A stretch of DNA of 64,000 bases from an uncultured Christensenellaceae bacterium (GTDB lineage Bacteria; Bacillota; Clostridia; Christensenellales; Borkfalkiaceae): contig CAJUOI010000002.1 in the NCBI GenBank assembly GCA_910588615.1, forward strand, positions 1-64,000, written 5' to 3'. Positions 26,301-33,814 of the stretch are shown piece after piece; position 1 is the stretch's first letter, and the number at the start of each line of letters is the position of its first letter. Both the position numbers and the translations under genes were made by a program. Under the pieces are notes generated by a model that saw only the letters and a program-made list of their open reading frames with translations, did no database searches and was not told the DNA's origin.

Positions 26301-27037
26301 TCGTACGTCTTCTGCAACAATTCGTCCTCGAACTTTACGCCGTCGATCGTGGTTAAAAACGTTGTGTGCCGGCAGTGATCCGACCAATAGGTATCGATCA
26401 TGCGGATTTCCGTAAGCGTGGGATCGCGCTTTTCCGTTTTGAAATAGTCCTGACAGAACGCGATGTCGTCCGCATCCATGGCAAGCGCATACTTCTGCAC
26501 AAACGCTTCGAGCCCCGCCCTGTCGAGGTTTAAAAAGCCGTGCAGAGTTTCTACCTCCTGCGGCAGGGGGTGCGATATCTTTAACGTTTCGGGAAGGGCA
26601 AGCGACGCTTCCCTGCTCTCCACGGGATTGATAACGTAGTTTTTGATTTGCGCAAACTCCGCGTCGGAAACGCTGCCGTACACGGCATACACCTTTGCCG
26701 TACGCACGAGCGGACGCTCCTTTTGCGAAATCAGCTGAATGCACTGCGCCGCCGAATCCGCACGCTGGTCGAACTGCCCCGGCAGATACTCCACGGCAAA
26801 AACCTTTGCGTCGCCGAAATTTATCTCCGTACTCGCCCCGTCCATCTGCGGTTCGGAGAACACCGCATTCACGGCGTAATCGAACAACGGCTTTTCGATA
26901 TCCTCCGCGTCGTAACGGTTGACGATACGGATTTCCGTTACGCCCTTTACACCGAGAAATTCCTTTACGTCTGCCGTCAGCGCTTTCGCTTCGCGATCGA
27001 AGCCCTCTTTCTTTTCTACGTAAATTCTGTAAACCAC
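23348..27037 (-). CDS. purL: Phosphoribosylformylglycinamidine synthase, single-chain PurL
   Basis: This 1229 aa enzyme converts FGAR to FGAM with glutamine and ATP. The N-terminal region replaces PurS, the central PurM-like halves carry TYWSDHCRHTTFLT and the ATP sites, and the C-terminal glutaminase (PurQ-like) begins VLIPVFPGTNCEYD. The nucleophile cysteine is in GGICNGFQAL and the catalytic His-Glu late in the chain. It is the clostridial single-chain form rather than the PurS/Q/L trio. Start is GTG with GGAGG upstream, 3 nt after purD; fhs follows after 103 nt. Confidence 0.96.
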   Translation of the reverse strand: MVYRIYVEKKEGFDREAKALTADVKEFLGVKGVTEIRIVNRYDAEDIEKPLFDYAVNAVFSEPQMDGASTEINFGDAKVFAVEYLPGQFDQRADSAAQCIQLISQKERPLVRTAKVYAVYGSVSDAEFAQIKNYVINPVESREASLALPETLKISHPLPQEVETLHGFLNLDRAGLEAFVQKYALAMDADDIAFCQDYFKTEKRDPTLTEIRMIDTYWSDHCRHTTFLTTIDGVKFEDELLQKTYEEYLAARREIGRTKPVNLMDIGTLAAKVLKKRGLLPKLDESEEINACTVKIKVDHDGKDEDWLLLFKNETHNHPTEIEPFGGAATCIGGAIRDPLSGRSYVYAAMRVTGAADPLRPVEETMQGKLPQRKIVTTAAAGYSSYGNQIGLATGQVDEIYHEGYAAKRLEIGAVIAATPAENVRREVPAAGDKVILLGGRTGRDGCGGATGSSKSHTLESLTRCGAEVQKGNAPEERKLQRLFRNKRAMLLIKRCNDFGAGGVSVAIGELADGLKIDLDRVPKKYDGLDGTELAISESQERMAVVVEADRTEEFIALANEENLEATVVAEVTETPRLVMTWNGKTIVNVSREFLNSNGAEKHIEIAPEKIKDHEREIPVDFAEGYRALAQDLNVCSKRGLSERFDSTIGAGTVLMPFGGKYQLTPSQAMVHLVSTETGHTDTVSYMAWGGNPYVMEKSPYHGAYLAVVESVCKLIASGASFEDTYLTFQEYFLKPARDAKRWGQPLSALLGAFRAQLDLGVAAIGGKDSMSGTFERIDVPPTLVSFAVTTGKAGEVVSPEFKAAGHTVVLLKPEYDKNGLPVAKSLIENFATVNKLLNEKKAVSAYTPAFGGVAEGVLKACMGNGVGFEYSDGVSLREIFGYNYGAFLLELAGEEKVGTIIGQTTEARAISCGRASVPLDELERAYEEKLESVYRCNITAHAAKAEKVTFGTRSSASARTKCARPQVLIPVFPGTNCEYDTAKAFDDAGAQSEIFVIRNASASEVAKSVEAFAKKIGESQIVFVPGGFSGGDEPDGSGKFITAFFRNAAVKEQISALLEKRDGLMGGICNGFQALVKLGLVPYGKIIDTDETCPTLTYNDIGRHQSRIVRVRVASVHSPWLAGVNTGDIISVPISHGEGKFVASDALVKELAQKGQIMTQYVDLDGEPTMDVRFNPNGSTNAIEGILSPDGRVFGKMGHAERKGCGLYKNVVGNYDMKLFESAVKYFK

Positions 27038-27040
27038 CGT

Positions 27041-28315
27041 TTATTCCTCCTGCAACGCCTTCATCGCGTGTGCGCCGATATCCTTTCTCATATACGCGTT
27101 TTCGAATTTTATCTTTTCCGCAAGCGCGTACGCGCCTGCAATCGCTTCCTTTAAATCCCTTCCGACCGACGACGCACCGACGACGCGCCCGCCCGAAGTC
27201 AAAAGTCTTCCGCCGTCCCTCTTTGCGCCCGCAACGTAGAGATATTCCCCCTCCTTCGTTTCGGGCAGCGCGATCTCGTACCCCGTAGCGTACTTTTCGG
27301 GATAACCGCTGCTTGCCACGATCACGCAGCACGCCGCGCCCTCTTTAAAGCGTACCATGTCCGAATTCAGACGCCCCTGCCGCACCGCAAGCATGATTTC
27401 GAACAAGTCCGTTTCCAACAGCGGCAGCACCGCCTGCGTTTCGGGATCGCCGAATCGGCAGTTGTATTCGATGACCTTGGGTCCCTTGGGCGTCAGCATC
27501 AGACCGAAGAAAATACAGCCCTTGAAGGTGCGCCCTTCTTTATTCATCGCCTCGACGGTAGGCAGAAAAATCCTTTCCATGCACTCCTCGGCGATTTCCT
27601 CGGTATAGTACGGGTTGGGCGCAACCGTGCCCATGCCGCCCGTATTCGGGCCCTCGTCGTTATCGTGCGCGCGCTTGTGATCCATGGAGCTCACCATAGG
27701 GATGATCGTCTTGCCGTCGGTAAAGGAGAGAACGGACACCTCGGGCCCCGTCAAAAATTCCTCCACGAGAATGCGGTTTCCGCTTGCGCCGAACACCCTG
27801 TCCACCATGATTTTGCGCACCGTCTTTTCCGCTTCGTCAAAGTTGTTTACGATAACCGCGCCCTTGCCCGCCGCAAGTCCGTCCGCCTTGATCACGGTCG
27901 GATAATCCGTATTCTTTAAGTACGCAATCGCTTTCTCCGCATCGGTGAACGTTTCGCTTTCCGCCGTGGGGATACCGTATTTCTTCATGAGCTCTTTGGA
28001 AAAGACCTTGCTCCCCTCGATGATCGCGGCGTCTGCCGTGGGCCCGAAGCAGGGAATCCCCAGCGCTTCCAACCTGTCGACGCAGCCTAAAACGAGCGGG
28101 TCGTCCTGCGTGATCGCCGCAAAGCCGATTGCGTGCGATTTTGCAAACTCCTCGATTGCGTCGAGATCCGTCGCCTTGATCGGAAAACATTCGGCGTCGT
28201 CAGCGATTCCACCGTTGCCGGGGAGCGCGTAAATTTTTTCAACCTTCGGATTTTTTTTGATTGCCTGCACTACGGCGTGTTCTCTTCCGCCGCCGCCGAC
28301 GATTAAAATATTCAT
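27041..28315 (-). CDS. purD: Phosphoribosylamine-glycine ligase
   Basis: PurD joins phosphoribosylamine and glycine to GAR. The ATP-grasp protein starts MNILIVGGGGREHAVV at 28315 (424 aa) with GCGAGG upstream; nine extra codons upstream are not used. The signatures GLAAGKGAVIV and EYNCRFGDPETQAVLPLL confirm it. The 144 nt before it carry intergenic repeat-like text rather than a promoter. Confidence 0.96.
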   Translation of the reverse strand: MNILIVGGGGREHAVVQAIKKNPKVEKIYALPGNGGIADDAECFPIKATDLDAIEEFAKSHAIGFAAITQDDPLVLGCVDRLEALGIPCFGPTADAAIIEGSKVFSKELMKKYGIPTAESETFTDAEKAIAYLKNTDYPTVIKADGLAAGKGAVIVNNFDEAEKTVRKIMVDRVFGASGNRILVEEFLTGPEVSVLSFTDGKTIIPMVSSMDHKRAHDNDEGPNTGGMGTVAPNPYYTEEIAEECMERIFLPTVEAMNKEGRTFKGCIFFGLMLTPKGPKVIEYNCRFGDPETQAVLPLLETDLFEIMLAVRQGRLNSDMVRFKEGAACCVIVASSGYPEKYATGYEIALPETKEGEYLYVAGAKRDGGRLLTSGGRVVGASSVGRDLKEAIAGAYALAEKIKFENAYMRKDIGAHAMKALQEE

Positions 28316-28459
28316 AAATACCTCGCGTATGGTTATTCTCACTTTCTATGAACGCGCAAGACAAAAAGGCGCAAGGAAAACCCGAAAGAGTTTACTAAGC
28401 GTAAACGACTGAGGGTTGCCGCAGCGCGACGCCGTATTGCGACGTTCAGAGGAAGTACA

Positions 28460-29644
28460 TCAATGGTGAAACAATCTCATATTTGTAAACGCCATCACCA
28501 TATTATGCTTATCCGCCGCCTCGATCACGAGATCGTCGCGCACCGAACCGCCGGGCTGCGCAACGTAACTAACGCCGCTCAGCGCCGCACGCTCGATGTT
28601 GTCGGAGAAAGGGAAAAATGCGTCGCTGCCCAAGGATACGCCCGAAACCGTTTTTAAATACGCCTTCTTCTCTTCGCGCGTAAAGGGCTGGGGACGCACT
28701 GCAAAGTTATTTTTCCAAACGCCGTCGCCGAGCACTTCTTCGTAATCGTCCGAAAGATACAAATCGATGATATTGTTCTTTTCGGGTCTGCCTACGCCTT
28801 CGGCAAATTGCAGCCCCAACACCTTTTCGTGCTGGCGCAAATGCCACAAGTCCGCCTTCTGTGCGGCAAGACGCGTGCAATGAATGCGCGACTGCTGCCC
28901 CGCCCCCACGCCGATCGCCTGTCCGTCCGCGGCAAAGCAAACGGAATTGCTCTGCGTGTATTTGAGTGTGATCAGCGAAATAATCAGATCGAGCGCTTTA
29001 TCCTCGGGCAGATTTTTATTCTTCGTAACGATATTCGTTAAAAGGTCATTGTCTATTTTAAATTCGTTGCGCCCCTGCTCGAAGGTAATTCCGAACACCT
29101 GCTTGCGCTCGATGGGCGCAGGCACGTAATTTTCGTCGATTTTTACGATATTGTAACCGCCCTTGCGCTTCGCCCTTAAAATTTCGAGCGCTTCGGGGCT
29201 GTACGCGGGCGCAATTACGCCGTCGGAAACTTCGCGCGAGATAATCTTCGCCGTAACGGCGTCGCACTCGTCGGAGAGCGCGATCCAATCGCCGAAGGAG
29301 GACATTCTGTCCGTTCCGCGCGCTCTTGCGTAGGCGCAGGCGAGCGGACTGTCGTCAAGCCCCTCGATATCGTCCACGAAGCAAGATTTTTTCAAGGCGT
29401 CCGAAAGCTTTTTGCCTACCGCCGCCGAAGTGGGAGAAACGTGTTTAAAGCTCGTTGCGGCAACCATGCCCGTATTCGCCTTGATTTCCCTGACGAGCTG
29501 CCAAGAATTGAACGCATCCAAAAAGTTGATATACCCCGGTCTGCCGTTTAAAATTTCCACGGGCAGATCGCTTCCGTCCGCCATAAAAATACGCGCGGGC
29601 TTCTGGTTGGGATTGCAGCCGTACTTCAAAGAAAAATCATTCAT
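28460..29644 (-). CDS. AICAR formyltransferase, stand-alone (PurH C-terminal activity)
   Basis: The 394 aa protein corresponds to the AICAR transformylase half of PurH and lacks the N-terminal IMP cyclohydrolase domain. It starts MNDFSLKYGCNPNQKPARIF at 29644; conserved stretches are SFKHVSPTSAAVG and CFAADGQAIGVGAGQQSRIHC. It uses 10-formyl-THF from Fhs and its substrate is ZMP, the ligand of the riboswitch that heads the operon. The missing cyclisation step is supplied by the PurO gene 4 nt upstream. Stand-alone forms of this length are known in Clostridia and archaea. Confidence 0.9.
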   Translation of the reverse strand: MNDFSLKYGCNPNQKPARIFMADGSDLPVEILNGRPGYINFLDAFNSWQLVREIKANTGMVAATSFKHVSPTSAAVGKKLSDALKKSCFVDDIEGLDDSPLACAYARARGTDRMSSFGDWIALSDECDAVTAKIISREVSDGVIAPAYSPEALEILRAKRKGGYNIVKIDENYVPAPIERKQVFGITFEQGRNEFKIDNDLLTNIVTKNKNLPEDKALDLIISLITLKYTQSNSVCFAADGQAIGVGAGQQSRIHCTRLAAQKADLWHLRQHEKVLGLQFAEGVGRPEKNNIIDLYLSDDYEEVLGDGVWKNNFAVRPQPFTREEKKAYLKTVSGVSLGSDAFFPFSDNIERAALSGVSYVAQPGGSVRDDLVIEAADKHNMVMAFTNMRLFHH

Positions 29645-29648
29645 AACT

Positions 29649-30368
29649 TTATTCGGCCCCTTGCTCGTTTTTATTAAATAAAACGCTCTCCGTCTCCCCG
29701 CTCGCCAAATCGTAAGCGCGGCAGTAAAGCGAAATTTTGTTGTCCGCATTCAGACTCTGCCAGATTTCTTCCGCAAACGCCTTCAAATCGTTGCCGATGA
29801 CAACGGGCTCGGGCTCGCCCTCGAAAGAAGGCAAGGGATCACCGTCCGAAATATACGTGTGGATAAAGTGTCCCGCGCCGTTTATCGGCTCATAGCCGAA
29901 AAAGTAACGGTTGCACTTTTCGCCCTTTCCGTCTGCGCATTTGAGGATGGAAAGTTCGTACGCATACTCGCCCGCAAGATGAATGATGCCGCTGATCCGA
30001 GGGGTATAATTGGGCGCGTCCGGTTCGAAACGGCGTCGTTTCAACGCGTGGCGGAAGCACTTACCCGCCTTTAACGCTTCCTCCACCGTATCCGTCTGAT
30101 CGCCGTTGGTTACGATAACGTCCCCATTTACGACCTTGACCGGCGAATAGATGATAAGCGACGGATCCTGCACTTTCGCCGCATCGAAGGGCTCGGTGCG
30201 CACTTCGTCTCCGTATTCCTTAAATACGCGATTTCTGCTGTTTTCGCTTCTTCCCATAATGAAATATGCAAATACGGCTTTTTTTCCGTCCGCCGTCTTA
30301 CCGATTACGATGCCGCGCCCCGGATAGGCGTTGCCCGTAAGTCTTTCTTTCATAGTCGTTAATTTCAT
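29649..30368 (-). CDS. purO: Archaeal-type IMP cyclohydrolase PurO
   Basis: PurO closes FAICAR to IMP, the final step of the pathway. The 239 aa product matches the IMP_cyclohyd family, with GNAYPGRGIVIGKT at the N-terminus and the conserved YFIMGRSENSRNRVF, then YEPINGAGHFIHTY. It is unrelated to the PurH cyclohydrolase domain, so the pathway here uses an archaeal-like enzyme. Tight spacing to the formyltransferase gene (4 nt) supports a two-protein replacement of PurH. Confidence 0.9.
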   Translation of the reverse strand: MKLTTMKERLTGNAYPGRGIVIGKTADGKKAVFAYFIMGRSENSRNRVFKEYGDEVRTEPFDAAKVQDPSLIIYSPVKVVNGDVIVTNGDQTDTVEEALKAGKCFRHALKRRRFEPDAPNYTPRISGIIHLAGEYAYELSILKCADGKGEKCNRYFFGYEPINGAGHFIHTYISDGDPLPSFEGEPEPVVIGNDLKAFAEEIWQSLNADNKISLYCRAYDLASGETESVLFNKNEQGAE

Positions 30369-30427
30369 ACATCCTCCATAAATTCAATCCAAATCAACTC
30401 CAAAAAATAACTTCGTAAACAAACCCA

Positions 30428-31030
30428 TTATTCTTCCAAAAGCTTTTTACAGACCGTTTCCACTGCTTCGGGAAGGATGATCCACTCCGCTTCGCGCATG
30501 ACGCGCTTCTGCAAAGTTTCGGGCGTGTCGCCCTCTCTTACCTCCACCGCCTTCTGGGCGATGATCGGTCCGCCGTCGCACACCTCGGTTACGTAATGCA
30601 CCGTTGCGCCCGTTACCTTTACTCCCGCCGCAAGTACCGCTTCGTGCACGTGCAGCCCGTACATTCCCTCCCCGCAAAAGCTGGGAATGAGCGCGGGGTG
30701 TACGTTGATGATCCTGTTGCGGTAAGCGGAAACGAAGCGTTCGCTTAGAATCGTCATGAATCCCGCAAACACCACGAGCCCGATATTATTTTCTTTCAGG
30801 CAGAGGAGAATTTCTTCCTCCCGCGCCGCGCGGGGATATTGCTTTTTGTCAAATACCGCCGTTCGGATATTCATGCGCTCGGCGCGCTTTAACACGTACG
30901 CCTCGGGAGAATCCGCTACCGCAAGCACGATTTCCCCGTGGGGAATCAGCCCCGCCTCCGCATTGTTTACAATTGCCTGAAAATTGGTTCCGCCGCCCGA
31001 ACACAGAACGGCGATACGGATTTTTTCCAT
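30428..31030 (-). CDS. purN: Phosphoribosylglycinamide formyltransferase PurN
   Basis: PurN formylates GAR using 10-formyl-THF. The 200 aa product starts KIRIAVLCSGGGTNFQAI. The catalytic triad Asn-His-Asp appears in NVHPALIPSFCG and TVHYVTEVCDGGPI. Its ATG follows the purM stop by one nucleotide. A 59-nt gap without special features separates it from purO. Confidence 0.96.
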   Translation of the reverse strand: MEKIRIAVLCSGGGTNFQAIVNNAEAGLIPHGEIVLAVADSPEAYVLKRAERMNIRTAVFDKKQYPRAAREEEILLCLKENNIGLVVFAGFMTILSERFVSAYRNRIINVHPALIPSFCGEGMYGLHVHEAVLAAGVKVTGATVHYVTEVCDGGPIIAQKAVEVREGDTPETLQKRVMREAEWIILPEAVETVCKKLLEE

Positions 31031-31031
31031 G

Positions 31032-32069
31032 TTATACGAGCTCCACGCCGTCGCCCGCGACGATTTTGCCGAGCACGTACGCGGCCTCTCCGTTTGCCTT
31101 TAATACGGCAACCGTTTTTTCCGCGTCCTCTTCGGCAACGACGACGCACATCCCCACGCCCATATTGAACGTGTTGTACATATCGTGCTCGGAGATGTTC
31201 CCGGTCGTTTGAATAAGGCTGAAAATCGACGGTACTTTAACATCGCTTTTTTTGATTTTCACGCCCAAACCCTTGGGAATAGAGCGGGGCATATTTTCGT
31301 AGAAGCCGCCGCCCGTAATGTGCGACACGCCCTTTACCTGCACTTCCTTAAAAAGGGCAAGCATAGATTTTACGTAGATTTTCGTGGGCGTCAACAGCGT
31401 TTCGCCGAGAGACTTTCCGCCGAGCTCTTCGCGCGGGGAGGTCAAATCGCAACGCTCGATGTCGAACACCCTCCTGACAAGCGAAAAACCGTTGCTGTGC
31501 ACGCCCGTCGAGGGCAAGGCGATCATAACGTCCCCTGCCTTCATTTTGCGATTGTCGATCGCCTTGCTCCTGTCCACCACGCCCACGGCAAAACCCGCAA
31601 TGTCGTAGTCGTCCTCGGGCATGGTACCGGGATGCTCGGCGGTTTCGCCGCCCACGAGCTGGCAGCCCGCCTGCACGCAGCCCTCCGCCACGCCGCCCAC
31701 GATTTCGGCAATGCGCTCGGGCACGTTCTTCCCGCAGGCAATATAATCGAGGAAAAAGAGCGGCTTCGCGCCCACGCATAAAACGTCGTTGACGCACATG
31801 GCGACGCAGTCGATTCCGATGGTGTCGTGCTTATTCAGAAGCTGCGCGACGCGAAGCTTTGTTCCCACGCCGTCGGTGCCCGACACGAGCACGGGCTCCC
31901 GAATATCCGTTAAATCGAGAGGGAACGACCCGCCGAACCCGCCGATCATGTCCGCCTTGCCGTCGGGGATCGTGCGGGCGACGTGCTTTTTCATCAGCTC
32001 CACTGCTTTATAGCCCGCGGTGATGTCCACCCCCGCCTGCTTGTAGCTCTCGGAATAACTCTTTTCCAT
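31032..32069 (-). CDS. purM: Phosphoribosylformylglycinamidine cyclo-ligase PurM
   Basis: PurM converts FGAM to AIR. The 345 aa product starts MEKSYSESYKQAGVDITAGY; VSGTDGVGTKLRVA, the conserved substrate loop, lies near residue 62. GCQLVGGETAEHPG and HITGGGFYENMPR are further signatures. It is separated from purF by 215 nt of repeat-like sequence. Confidence 0.97.
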   Translation of the reverse strand: MEKSYSESYKQAGVDITAGYKAVELMKKHVARTIPDGKADMIGGFGGSFPLDLTDIREPVLVSGTDGVGTKLRVAQLLNKHDTIGIDCVAMCVNDVLCVGAKPLFFLDYIACGKNVPERIAEIVGGVAEGCVQAGCQLVGGETAEHPGTMPEDDYDIAGFAVGVVDRSKAIDNRKMKAGDVMIALPSTGVHSNGFSLVRRVFDIERCDLTSPREELGGKSLGETLLTPTKIYVKSMLALFKEVQVKGVSHITGGGFYENMPRSIPKGLGVKIKKSDVKVPSIFSLIQTTGNISEHDMYNTFNMGVGMCVVVAEEDAEKTVAVLKANGEAAYVLGKIVAGDGVELV

Positions 32070-32099
32070 AATAAACTCCTTTTTTAAATTTTATTTCGC

Positions 32100-32284
32100 G
32101 AATTTCTTTTTCTATACCTTGTCGGCTTCCTAACGGTCTGCGAGCGCGATTTCGCTCCACGGGCTCAGCGCAATCGTGGAAGGCATTTCGAAACAAAAAG
32201 AAATGTCGCGCGTTGCTGTTGTAAAAAAATTTCTTACTTCGTTCGAAATGACAGAAGAGCACGGAACGGCAGAGCGGCTCAATT
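32100..32284. repeat. Dispersed-type inverted repeats in the purF-purM gap
   Basis: The gap holds a long imperfect inverted repeat: GGCATTTCGAAAC at about 32180 and CGTTCGAAATGAC at about 32240. The latter belongs to the GTCATTTCGAACGAAG-type intergenic repeats common in many bacterial genomes. Related text occurs at about 18400, 38160-38230 and 48705-48740. No gene or promoter is evident. It may act as an RNA-stability or attenuation element inside the operon. Confidence 0.5.
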
Positions 32285-33724
32285 TCACTTTTTAAATTTC
32301 GGATTTGCACTGATTGGCTGTTCGAAGCGATTTTTATTACTCTGCATCGGAATTTCGGTAGGATAGTTCCCGTCGAAACACGCCATACAAAAGCCCGCGC
32401 CGTCGCCGCCCGTCAGCAAGCCCGCCTTATCCAAATCGAGGTATCCCACGCTGTCCGCGCCGATGATCCGCGCGATTTCCTCTTCGGTATGACTGCAAGC
32501 AATCAGATTTTCACGCGAGGCGATATCCGTTCCGTAATAGCATGGGTTTAAAAATTTAGGCGCAGAGGAGAGAAAATGCACTTCCTTCGCCCCCGCCTCG
32601 CGCAGCTGTTTTACGATGGGACGGCTCGTCGTGCCGCGCACGATGGAATCGTCCACGAGGATGACGCGCTTATCTTTCACCGCGGACGCGATAACGTTGA
32701 GCTTGATCCTCACCCTGTCCTCGCGCTGCTTCTGGTCGGGTGCGATAAACGTTCTGCCGATATATTTGTTTTTTAAAAAACCGATCCCGTAAGGGATCCC
32801 CGACGCCTGCGAATATCCGAGCGCGGCGTCCAACCCCGAATCGGGCACGCCGATAACGGTATCCGCATCGATTTTATATTTTTCGGCAAGAAACGCGCCC
32901 GCGCGCTTTCTTGCATCGTGCACGAAACAGCCGTCGATCACACTGTCGGGGCGGGCGGTATAGAACAGCTCGAATACGCACAGCGCCTTCTTTTTACCGC
33001 AGTGCGATCGATCGCTTTTCATGCCGTCCTTCGTGATCACAAGCATTTCGCCCGCTTCGATTTCACGCACGAAATGCGCTCCCACCGCGTTGAGCGCACA
33101 GCTTTCGGATGCGACGACGTACGCACCGTCGCACCGTCGCCCCAGACACAGCGGGCGGAATCCTTGCGGATCGCGGGCTGCGATCAGTTTTGCCGGCGAC
33201 ATGACGACGAGGGAATACGCACCCTTTATCTTGTCCATGGCGGCGAGCACCGCCTCTTCGATCGAGGCGCGTCTGACGCGCTCTTTCGTAACGGTGTACG
33301 CGATAACTTCGGTATCGGAAGTCGTATGAAAGATGCTACCCTCATTTTCGAGCTCGGAACGCAGCTCGTAGGAATTTACGAGATTACCGTTATGGGCAAG
33401 CGCCATATTTCCCTTTAAGTGGTTAACGACGACGGGCTGGGCATTTTCTCTGCCTCCGCCGCCCGTCGTACTGTAACGCACGTGCCCGATTGCGGCTTCG
33501 CCCTCGCCGAGTTGCTTTAAAATATCGGCGGTGAAAACGTCGTTGACAAGCCCCACGTCCTTATACGAAGAAAACACTCCGTCGCGGTTGACGACGATCC
33601 CGCAAGATTCCTGCCCGCGGTGCTGCAGCGCAAACAGCGCGTAATACGCGGTTGCCGCAACATCCTGTGTTTGCGCGGAAAAAATACCGAACACCCCGCA
33701 CTCTTCGTGAATATGATCCGTCAT
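32285..33724 (-). CDS. purF: Amidophosphoribosyltransferase PurF (catalytic copy)
   Basis: PurF makes phosphoribosylamine from PRPP and glutamine, the committed step. After an 8-residue propeptide (MTDHIHEE) the mature enzyme begins with the nucleophile Cys in CGVFGIFSA. The PRPP loop is VILVDDSIVRGTT. Four Fe-S-type cysteines fit the Bacillus-type enzyme: CVFELFYT, then NPCYYG, and C-x2-C in FCMACFDG. Length 479 aa is standard. It is one of two purF-like genes here, 90 nt after the paralogue. Confidence 0.96.
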   Translation of the reverse strand: MTDHIHEECGVFGIFSAQTQDVAATAYYALFALQHRGQESCGIVVNRDGVFSSYKDVGLVNDVFTADILKQLGEGEAAIGHVRYSTTGGGGRENAQPVVVNHLKGNMALAHNGNLVNSYELRSELENEGSIFHTTSDTEVIAYTVTKERVRRASIEEAVLAAMDKIKGAYSLVVMSPAKLIAARDPQGFRPLCLGRRCDGAYVVASESCALNAVGAHFVREIEAGEMLVITKDGMKSDRSHCGKKKALCVFELFYTARPDSVIDGCFVHDARKRAGAFLAEKYKIDADTVIGVPDSGLDAALGYSQASGIPYGIGFLKNKYIGRTFIAPDQKQREDRVRIKLNVIASAVKDKRVILVDDSIVRGTTSRPIVKQLREAGAKEVHFLSSAPKFLNPCYYGTDIASRENLIACSHTEEEIARIIGADSVGYLDLDKAGLLTGGDGAGFCMACFDGNYPTEIPMQSNKNRFEQPISANPKFKK

Positions 33725-33814
33725 ACGTTACCTCGTTTCTATTCTCACGATACACCCATTTGCTTTCCGTAAGCAAGCAAGACAAGGCGTGCGCCGCTTA
33801 GAGGACGCAAAAAA

